Source: Oceanipulchritudo sp049975345
GTDB taxonomy: Bacteria; Verrucomicrobiota; Verrucomicrobiia; Opitutales; Oceanipulchritudinaceae
Direction of reading: 5' to 3'
NCBI GenBank assembly: GCA_049975345.1
Contig: JBNGDP010000109.1
Location: 1 to 11,951, forward strand
DNA length: 11,951 nt
The position numbers were made by a program, and so were the translations under genes. Under the pieces are notes generated by a model. That model was not told the origin of the DNA. It was given only the letters and a program-made list of their open reading frames with translations, and did no database searches. Positions 7,028 through 11,951 of this stretch are shown piece by piece (positions within the stretch are counted from its first letter, which is position 1; each line of letters opens with the position of its first letter).

Positions 7028-8189
7028 GCGCCTTGCCATCGCTGTCTACTCGACCTACACCTTCAGCAGCCGCCTGCTGGCGGGTTTTCTTGCCTACTGC
7101 CGGGAGCATCCGGAGGTGCGGCCCCGGATCATCCGCTTGCAGGACGGGGCCGACGCCCGCGAGCACTTCGAGGACTTCGAGGGGGACGCGCTGGTCCTTG
7201 GCTACCGGTTCCGCCAGCTCGTGGAATCGGGTTGGCGCCCGGCCGTTCCCGCCATTATTCAGGGGTTCGGGGTGGACGAAGCGTTGGATTTTCCGCAGGT
7301 CGGCTTCAACAACGAGGCGATCGGCCAGGCGGCGGCGCGCCGCCTCGCCGGCGAAGGGCTGAGTCGGCTGCTCTTCGTGGGCAACCGTGCCTCCACTTCC
7401 TCTCCGGTGCGCTGGCGGGGCTTCCGGGCGGCGGGGCGGGAAATGGGCCTGCCGGTTGCCTTCTTCGGTGACGGACCCAGCCAGCGCGGGCGTAAACGCA
7501 TCCTCCTCAAGCTGCAGATGGCGGATCTGGCCAAAGCCCTCGCGGGAGAGGGCCGGCCGCTCGGAGTCTTTGCCACCGACGACAACCACGGCGAGCGGGT
7601 CATCGAGGCGGCCCAGTTGGCCGGCCTGCGTGTTCCGGGCGATGTCGCCGTCCTCTGTGTATCCAGCACGCCCCTGCTCTGCGAGTGGTGCCGTCCGGCG
7701 CTCTCCGCCTTTCACCTTGATCACGAGGCTCAGGGACGGACCGCCGCCGAGTGGGCCCACCGGGCCGCCCTCGACGGCCCGCCCGATCCCCCTCACCGCA
7801 CCGCGCCCTGGCGCTTCGTCGAGCGCGAGTCCTCCGCCCACCTCATCCAGAGCGACCCCACTGTCGCACGGGCGCTCGAATTCATGTCCACCAAAGTCGG
7901 GACCCTGACCAGCATGGCGGAGGTCGCCGCAGCGATCCACACCTCCAAGCGGACCCTGGAGCGGCGCTTCCGGGCCGTGCTCGGGCGCGGTCCCTCGGAA
8001 GCCTTGCGAGCGCTCCGCCTGCGGACCACCCTCGACCTTCTCACGCAAGCGGATCTGCCCCTCAAGGAAGTCGCCGCGCGGGCCGGCTGGGCCGACCCCG
8101 GGCACATGGGGCGCGCCGTAAAGCAGGAGACCGGACTGACGCCGGCGCGCTACCGCCTGCAATTCGGGCGGCCCGGCCCGGACGCTTGA
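7026..8189 (+). CDS. AraC-family regulator with LacI/periplasmic-binding-protein-like sensor domain (XylR-type)
   Basis: This 387-residue cytoplasmic transcription factor has two parts. Residues 1 to about 275 look like a LacI-type sugar-binding fold: IAVYSTYTFSSRLLAGFLAY at the start, VGFNNEAIGQAAARRLAGEG, GVFATDDNHGERVIEAA, then the GLRVPGDVAVLCV strand. Residues about 285-382 form the double helix-turn-helix of AraC proteins: MAEVAAAIHTSKRTLERRF for the first motif, LKEVAARAGWADPGHMGRA for the second, ending GLTPARYR. This domain order is that of E. coli XylR, which senses a sugar with the N-terminal domain and binds DNA with the C-terminal one. The gene is divergent from the PEP-CTERM/sulfatase operon across a 104-bp region with a suitable operator, so that operon is its likely target. 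The effector is unknown. A plausible one would be a sugar released from the sulfatase substrate. Confidence 0.92.
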   Translation: MRLAIAVYSTYTFSSRLLAGFLAYCREHPEVRPRIIRLQDGADAREHFEDFEGDALVLGYRFRQLVESGWRPAVPAIIQGFGVDEALDFPQVGFNNEAIGQAAARRLAGEGLSRLLFVGNRASTSSPVRWRGFRAAGREMGLPVAFFGDGPSQRGRKRILLKLQMADLAKALAGEGRPLGVFATDDNHGERVIEAAQLAGLRVPGDVAVLCVSSTPLLCEWCRPALSAFHLDHEAQGRTAAEWAHRAALDGPPDPPHRTAPWRFVERESSAHLIQSDPTVARALEFMSTKVGTLTSMAEVAAAIHTSKRTLERRFRAVLGRGPSEALRALRLRTTLDLLTQADLPLKEVAARAGWADPGHMGRAVKQETGLTPARYRLQFGRPGPDA

Positions 8190-8210
8190 TTTTGAATTCC
8201 GGATGACGGG

Positions 8211-8244
8211 GCGGCTCAGCGGAAGAATCCCTTGATGGCCTGCT
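8211..8244. repeat. 34-bp direct repeat, right copy (native exoD 3' end)
   Basis: These bases are identical to 3858-3891. Here they are the genuine last eight codons (QAIKGFFR) and TGA stop of the exoD-like gene, plus five bases beyond it. The regulator stop codon lies 21 bp to the left of the repeat. Confidence 0.95.
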
Positions 8245-8845
8245 TGATGGTGTCCATGACTTCGGGGCCGTAAACGATGATGGCCCAGACGAGGGCGGCG
8301 TAGAGCAGGACGGCGAGGGCGCCCACCAGGCAGGCAGCCATCGCAAAGAGCCCGTCCTCCTCGGTCAAGCCGACCCCGATGAGGAAAATGACGAAGGCCG
8401 GAAAGGTGTTGGTCATGGGAATCGGGATCATCATGAGGATGGCCATGAGGAGGACGAGGACGCCCATGAGCGTCAGCCCGATGCGGCGCCCGACCCAGCG
8501 CATGCGCGGGCGGACGATCCATTCCAGACGCTGGAAAATCCAGGCTCCGCCCTTGAGAAGCCGTTCCGTGAGCCCCTTTCCCACGCTCACGCCCTCCAGC
8601 TGCTTTGGAAATACGGGTCTGGTTTTCCCAAGCATCATCTGCAGGGCGAGCACGCTCAGCAGCAGGCCGAAGGGAACACTGTAGCCGGCCGCCGGTACCG
8701 GCAGGGCACTGGGCAGCGAGAGAACCAGCAGAAGCAGCCCGAAACCGCGGTCCCCGACCCGGTCGACGATCCGGGCCACCGTCAAAGCCTCGCCCTCCGT
8801 TCGCAGGAGCGCTTGCAGTTCTTCCGATAATCTCAGGTGTGCCAT
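8216..8845 (-). CDS. ExoD-like integral membrane protein
   Basis: This 209-residue protein matches the ExoD family, named for a Sinorhizobium exopolysaccharide gene. The biochemical role of the family is unclear. The N-terminus (LSEELQALL, then LTVARIVDRVGDRGFGLLLLVLSLPSALPVP) and the segment IPIPMTNTFPAFVIFLIGVG followed by TEEDGL are the recognisable family signatures. Hydrophobic segments lie at about residues 36-51, 55-72, 122-142, 146-160 and 167-192. The reading frame is open to 9004, but the extra 53 residues look non-coding and the family starts near MAHLRLSEEL, so ATG 8843-8845 is chosen. There is no Shine-Dalgarno. The gene is divergent from nadD. Its 3' end is the sequence duplicated at 3858-3891. 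No exopolysaccharide genes are adjacent, so its involvement in polysaccharide export here is only suggested by the name. Confidence 0.88.
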   Translation of the reverse strand: MAHLRLSEELQALLRTEGEALTVARIVDRVGDRGFGLLLLVLSLPSALPVPAAGYSVPFGLLLSVLALQMMLGKTRPVFPKQLEGVSVGKGLTERLLKGGAWIFQRLEWIVRPRMRWVGRRIGLTLMGVLVLLMAILMMIPIPMTNTFPAFVIFLIGVGLTEEDGLFAMAACLVGALAVLLYAALVWAIIVYGPEVMDTIKQAIKGFFR

Positions 8846-8875
8846 GATGCTGCCAGGTGCGGATTTCTCAGAAAT

Positions 8876-8903
8876 TTGACGGTTTTTGCAAAGAAATTGT
8901 ATC
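8876..8903 (+). promoter_or_regulatory. Possible nadD promoter
   Basis: TTGACG (8876-8881) is followed after 16 bp by TGTATC (8898-8903), giving a leader of about 36 nt before ATG 8946. The -10 match is weak. On the opposite strand TACAAT (8896-8901) could serve as the exoD -10 box, but I see no good -35 for it. Confidence 0.35.
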
Positions 8904-8945
8904 GTGGCATTGCCTGCGGCCCCGAATTGGCCCAGTTTATTTGCA

Positions 8946-9539
8946 ATGATACGGGAGAAGCGGCGCATCGCGTTCTTCGGGGGAACCTTTGACCCCCTGC
9001 ACAACGGTCATTTGGAAATGGCCCGTGCCGCGGCGGAATGGTTGCTCCTGCACCGGATCTGTTTTGTCCCCACCAGGAGAAACCCGCTCAAGGAGGAGGG
9101 GCCCTTCGCCTCCTCGGAGGACCGCCTGGAGATGATCCGGCTGGGAATCGCCAACGAGCCCACCTTCGGTATCTGGGAAGGGGAGCTCTTCCGCGAGGAC
9201 CCGAGCTACACGCTCCATTCCGTGCAGCATATCGAACGGGTGTACCCCAACTGCCACCTGTTCTGGATCATCGGGGCGGACCACCTCATGGATCTTCCGC
9301 GCTGGTACGGCATCCGGGAGCTGGTGCGCAAGATCGGCTTCATCCTGGTCGACCGTCCGGGGGTCCAGACAGGCTGGCCCTCCATTCCGGGCCTGACGGT
9401 CTATCCGGTTCCCAACCGGCTCAATCCGGTCAGCGCCACCGATGTGCGCGAACGGGCCCGGGCGCGGGAATCCCTCAGCGGCCTGGTCCCCTCCGCGGTG
9501 GAAGCCTATATCCGGGACAAGGGCCTCTACCTCAAATAA
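8946..9539 (+). CDS. nadD: Nicotinate-nucleotide adenylyltransferase NadD
   Basis: This cytoplasmic enzyme joins nicotinate mononucleotide and ATP to form deamido-NAD, the second-last step of NAD synthesis. The 197-residue product has the normal length. It shows the nucleotidyltransferase signature GGTFDPLHNGH (residues 12-22), FVPTRRNPLK (40-49) for the nicotinate site, EDPSYTLHSV (84-93), WIIGADHL (107-114), and SATDVRER (163-170), equivalent to the family's SSTxIR. The frame is open from 8886, but the family begins just before RRIAFFGGTFDP, so ATG 8946 is preferred. No Shine-Dalgarno is present. The gene is followed by rsfS, a common neighbour of nadD in bacteria, but here a hairpin and a separate promoter lie between them. 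Confidence 0.96.
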   Translation: MIREKRRIAFFGGTFDPLHNGHLEMARAAAEWLLLHRICFVPTRRNPLKEEGPFASSEDRLEMIRLGIANEPTFGIWEGELFREDPSYTLHSVQHIERVYPNCHLFWIIGADHLMDLPRWYGIRELVRKIGFILVDRPGVQTGWPSIPGLTVYPVPNRLNPVSATDVRERARARESLSGLVPSAVEAYIRDKGLYLK

Positions 9540-9557
9540 AATCGGGAACCGATTTTT
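9538..9557 (+). terminator. Terminator-like hairpin after nadD
   Basis: AAAATCGG (9538-9545), loop GAA, and CCGATTTT (9549-9556) form a perfect 8-bp stem ending in a run of five T. The stem begins inside the nadD stop codon. The stem is A/T-rich at its base and symmetrical, so it could act in both directions. It separates nadD from rsfS. Confidence 0.6.
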
Positions 9558-9608
9558 ATATCGGATGTGACAATCTTACGAAGATCCCCCTTCCCCCAGT
9601 CTGGCCGA

Positions 9609-9638
9609 TTGACAAAGGCCCCGTTTTTGGCTTATAAC
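9609..9638 (+). promoter_or_regulatory. rsfS promoter
   Basis: TTGACA (9609-9614, a perfect -35) and TATAAC (9633-9638) are spaced 18 bp. The predicted start is near 9645, giving a leader of about 26 nt before the rsfS ATG. It follows the nadD hairpin, so rsfS is probably transcribed independently. Confidence 0.65.
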
Positions 9639-9670
9639 GAGATCTGTACCGTATGATTAATCGTTAATAT

Positions 9671-10039
9671 ATGCCAGTTATCGCGAAGAAAAAGGAAAGT
9701 TCCACCCTGCCAGTCAAAATCCAGCAGTGCGTCGAGGCACTGGACCAGAAAAAAGCGGAGCAACTCCGCGTCCTGTATGTGGGGGACATCTCTTCGATAA
9801 CCGACTATTTCATCATTGCGACCGGTACCAGCAATCCACACCTCAAGGCGTTGAGCCGGGCCGTGCTTGACACGCTTGATGCCGACGGGATGGATGCGGT
9901 GGTTTCCGGCGCCGGTGACCAGTCCGGTTGGGTCGTTGTGGATGCCTATGATTTCATGGTCCATATCTTCACTGCCGAGACGCGCGCCTACTTCAACCTG
10001 GAAGGACTCTGGAAGGACGGAACCCTGATCGAGTGGTAG
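9671..10039 (+). CDS. rsfS: Ribosomal silencing factor RsfS
   Basis: This 122-residue cytoplasmic protein belongs to the RsfS (Iojap/DUF143) family. Members bind ribosomal protein uL14 and block joining of the 30S and 50S subunits when nutrients are short. Recognisable features are the stretch DISSITDYFIIATGTSNPHL (residues 37-56), SGWVVVDAYDFMVHIF (85-100), and the ending YFNLEGLWKDG. The length is typical. ATG 9671 is the only sensible start, and there is no Shine-Dalgarno. A four-codon reading frame (ATG 9653 to TAA 9667, M-I-N-R) ends 3 bp before it. Its coding region spans the inverted repeat ATTAA-TCG-TTAAT (9656-9668), which may influence translation. The assignment is secure. Confidence 0.95.
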   Translation: MPVIAKKKESSTLPVKIQQCVEALDQKKAEQLRVLYVGDISSITDYFIIATGTSNPHLKALSRAVLDTLDADGMDAVVSGAGDQSGWVVVDAYDFMVHIFTAETRAYFNLEGLWKDGTLIEW

Positions 10040-10069
10040 CTGGAAACGGCGCTCCTTTCTTTTAACGTG

Positions 10070-10088
10070 CAAATTCCGCCGGAATTTG
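10070..10088. repeat. 19-bp perfect inverted repeat between rsfS and the kinase gene
   Basis: CAAATTCCG and CGGAATTTG flank a single central C, so this is a perfect 9-bp-arm palindrome. It lies 30 bp after the rsfS stop and 22 bp before the kinase ATG. No T-run follows, so an operator or a leader hairpin is as likely as a terminator. Confidence 0.5.
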
Positions 10089-10103
10089 TAGCGTTCCCCA
10101 TTC

Positions 10104-10108
10104 AGGAG
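10104..10108 (+). promoter_or_regulatory. Shine-Dalgarno of the kinase gene
   Basis: AGGAG lies two bases before ATG 10111, a short spacing. It is the only clear Shine-Dalgarno-like site at any gene start in the window, and it supports that ATG. Confidence 0.4.
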
Positions 10109-10110
10109 AG

Positions 10111-11951
10111 ATGCAGTTACTTTCGGATATCCTGCTGAACGAGGTATTTCTTCTTTCAGCCACCGTCTTGTTGGCCCTACACCTGCTCCTGTACGGCTTG
10201 TCCAGGCGCCGGGACTGGGGGATCGGCGGGGGTGAACTGCTCCGGGTCCCCCTGGTCATCATCCTTGCCGGCTTCATCCTCGCCTATACCGAAGGCAACA
10301 TCCGCCTGCACGAGGTCGAGGAGGAAATCACCCGCCAGGCGGATATCCTCTCGGAGACGATGACGGTGGAGGATATTTACGCCTTCCGGTACCATGGGGA
10401 GAACTCCCTCAACCGGGCCAAGCAGCGCTTCCAGCGCTTCATCCAGGCGAGCCTGCCGATCCAGGGCTACCCGGTGATCATCCGGGTCTATTCCAAAAAC
10501 ACGGAAGGGGATGTTGAAACCCTGGTCGAGGCCAACAGCTCCCTGTCCGAGCTGCAGGTCCTGAAAATCCCCATGGCAATCAAGCCCTCCCTGCAGCTGG
10601 AGGCGGCTTTCCAGCAGTTCATGCCGGTCATTGCGATGGAACCGGGGGGCGATCTCGGCTACGGGCTGTATGCCTATTCACGGGCCTCCTCGATCGGGGA
10701 CCGATCACCGGGGTTCGTTGTGGCTGTGGGTGTTCCGTACTCCGGATTGATAAGCGAGGTCCGTACCGCGCAGTCCTACACCATCCGCCTGACCCTTCTG
10801 ATCACCGTGATCGCCACCTCGCTGCTCATCATCGGGAACCGGCTCCGCAACGCCCTGGCCCGCCAGAAGCGTCTTGCGGCCGAGATCCTCGACCGGGAAA
10901 AACTCTTCCGGAGCATTTTCGACAACAGCGCCGCGGCGATCGCGGTCATGGACGCGCAGGGCAATTTTGAACGGGTGAATGACCGCTGGACGGAACTATT
11001 CGGCTACAACCTTGAGGACACCCCCTCGCCGGTCGAGTTGACGGCGGAGGAGGACCGGGCGGAAAGCTCAAAGATGGCCCAGTCGCTCGCCAAGGGAGAC
11101 GTCACCGCTTACCGGGTGGAGCGCCGGTTCCGCCGCAAGGACGGATCGACCTTCTGGGGGGATATCTCCGTCCGCGCCCTCCGTGACGGTGCCGGCGACC
11201 TCAAGGGCATCACCTCCCTCATCCTTGACATCTCCGACCGGAAAAAGGTCGAGGATTCCCTGCTGCAGCGGGACCGCCTCCTGACGGGCCTGGCCGACGC
11301 ACTCGCCAAACTGCTCGAGTTCCGGCATGGTCTCGACGCGGTCATGCCGGAGGCCCTTTCGACCATCGGGTGGGCCGCCAATGTGGACCGGGTCTACCTT
11401 TTCGAGGAGCACTACGACGAGGAGAATGACCGGGAGGTGATCACCATGCGGTATGAATGGGTGGCCCCGAATGTGTCCGCCCAGATCCACAACCCGGCAA
11501 TGAACAACCTGCCATGGGAGCCGGATCTGAGCCGCTGGCGCGATATCCTCTACCGCAACCAGGTCGTTGTCGGGGACATCGCCGGGATGACCGAGTCCGA
11601 GCAGAAGGCGGTCGAGGGGCAGGACATCCTTTCCATCCTCCTTGTGCCGGTCTTCATCGAGAACCGCATGTGGGGCTTTGTCGGGTTCGACGACTGCAGC
11701 CGCGAGCACTACTGGAGCGATACCGAAATCTCCATCCTCCGGGCCGCCTGCAAGGGGATCGGAATCGCCGTCCAGCGGGAGCGGGCGGAGGCTTCCCTGC
11801 TCGCCGCCAAGGAACGCGCCGAAATGCTCAACCAGAAGCTTTCCGCGGAAATCGACCGGGCCAACATCCTCGCCACCCAGGCGGCCGAGGCCAACAAGAC
11901 CAAGAGCCGCTTCCTCGCCAACATGAGCCATGAGATCCGCACCCCCATGAA
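10111..11951 (+). CDS. Membrane sensor histidine kinase with PAS and GAF domains (partial, 3' end outside window)
   Basis: The reading frame stays open from ATG 10111 to the window edge (613 complete codons), so the gene is cut off by the window and is not broken. The order is: hydrophobic segments at residues 11-30 and 46-60; an extracytoplasmic or loop region at 61-225 with no motif I recognise; a membrane segment at 226-243; a PAS domain at about 264-378 (LFRSIFDNSAAAIAVMD, then RRKDGSTFWGDISV and LDISDRKKVE); a GAF-like domain at about 390-555 (VDRVYLF, then LLVPVFIENRMWGFVGFDD); a coiled coil at about 556-600; and the start of the HisKA domain, SRFLANMSHEIRTPM, with the phospho-acceptor His607 at 11929-11931. 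The H-box style is that of hybrid kinases such as BarA/ArcB, so a receiver domain may follow. The signal sensed is unknown. The gene lies 71 bp after rsfS and may share its promoter. Confidence 0.9.
   Translation, partial: MQLLSDILLNEVFLLSATVLLALHLLLYGLSRRRDWGIGGGELLRVPLVIILAGFILAYTEGNIRLHEVEEEITRQADILSETMTVEDIYAFRYHGENSLNRAKQRFQRFIQASLPIQGYPVIIRVYSKNTEGDVETLVEANSSLSELQVLKIPMAIKPSLQLEAAFQQFMPVIAMEPGGDLGYGLYAYSRASSIGDRSPGFVVAVGVPYSGLISEVRTAQSYTIRLTLLITVIATSLLIIGNRLRNALARQKRLAAEILDREKLFRSIFDNSAAAIAVMDAQGNFERVNDRWTELFGYNLEDTPSPVELTAEEDRAESSKMAQSLAKGDVTAYRVERRFRRKDGSTFWGDISVRALRDGAGDLKGITSLILDISDRKKVEDSLLQRDRLLTGLADALAKLLEFRHGLDAVMPEALSTIGWAANVDRVYLFEEHYDEENDREVITMRYEWVAPNVSAQIHNPAMNNLPWEPDLSRWRDILYRNQVVVGDIAGMTESEQKAVEGQDILSILLVPVFIENRMWGFVGFDDCSREHYWSDTEISILRAACKGIGIAVQRERAEASLLAAKERAEMLNQKLSAEIDRANILATQAAEANKTKSRFLANMSHEIRTPM

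Larger units (their letters stand above)
3858..8244. mobile_element. Putative inserted gene block flanked by 34-bp direct repeats
   Basis: The sulfatase, PEP-CTERM and regulator genes fill the space between two identical 34-bp direct repeats. Deleting one repeat and the interior (4,353 bp) joins GH13 and exoD as convergent neighbours whose stop codons are 9 bp apart, a very natural arrangement. The target is the 3' end of a gene, and the duplication regenerates that end. This is how tyrosine-recombinase elements often integrate. No integrase, transposase or terminal inverted repeat is visible inside. The block would therefore have to be mobilised in trans, be a decayed remnant, or have arrived by another recombination route. 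The repeat is certain. Its interpretation as an insertion is inference. Confidence 0.55.

Noticed and set aside
7023..8522. A 499-codon minus-strand frame spanning the regulator and the end of exoD
   Set aside because: It runs antisense to the regulator and out of frame with exoD, with low-complexity composition.
1..11951. CRISPR array, tRNA, rRNA or insertion-sequence transposase
   Set aside because: I saw no regularly spaced repeats, tRNA-like cloverleaf, rRNA sequence or transposase motif in any part of the window.

Overview
The window is a GC-rich bacterial chromosome segment. Four things point to the Verrucomicrobiota, probably the Opitutales/Puniceicoccales side. There is a secreted formylglycine sulfatase with a long beta-rich tail. 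There is a PEP-CTERM protein. There is an AraC-type regulator with a LacI-like sensor domain. Most genes also lack a Shine-Dalgarno sequence. The placement is inference from gene content, not from a database comparison.

Layout. Positions 1-231 are non-coding, followed by mnmA (tRNA 2-thiouridylase, minus strand). Divergent from it is a GH13 debranching-type enzyme of glycogen/alpha-glucan metabolism (plus strand). Next comes a three-gene block: a secreted sulfatase and a PEP-CTERM surface protein, apparently one operon on the minus strand, and a divergent AraC/XylR-like regulator on the plus strand. After the block are an ExoD-like membrane protein (minus), nadD (plus), rsfS (plus) and the first 613 codons of a membrane histidine kinase with PAS and GAF domains. 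The kinase runs off the right edge just after its phospho-acceptor histidine.

Main observation. The three-gene block is bracketed by a perfect 34-bp direct repeat (3858-3891 and 8211-8244). The right copy is the real 3' end of the exoD-like gene, including its stop codon. The left copy is an orphan copy of that end, 4 bp after the GH13 stop codon. Removing one repeat plus the block (4,353 bp) restores a GH13 gene and an exoD gene converging with a 9-bp gap. The sulfatase/PEP-CTERM/regulator block therefore looks like a discrete insertion at the 3' end of exoD, in the manner of att-site integration, but no recombinase is visible inside it.

The block is wired as a self-contained regulated unit. 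Its 104-bp divergent promoter region holds back-to-back promoters with touching -35 boxes, an 8-bp direct repeat spaced exactly 21 bp, and an inverted repeat. The second direct-repeat copy includes the A and T of the regulator's start codon, and the regulator may be translated from a leaderless mRNA. A plausible reading is that the regulator senses a sugar and switches on the secreted sulfatase and its surface partner for use of a sulfated polysaccharide. The flanking genes (mnmA, nadD, rsfS) are housekeeping functions.
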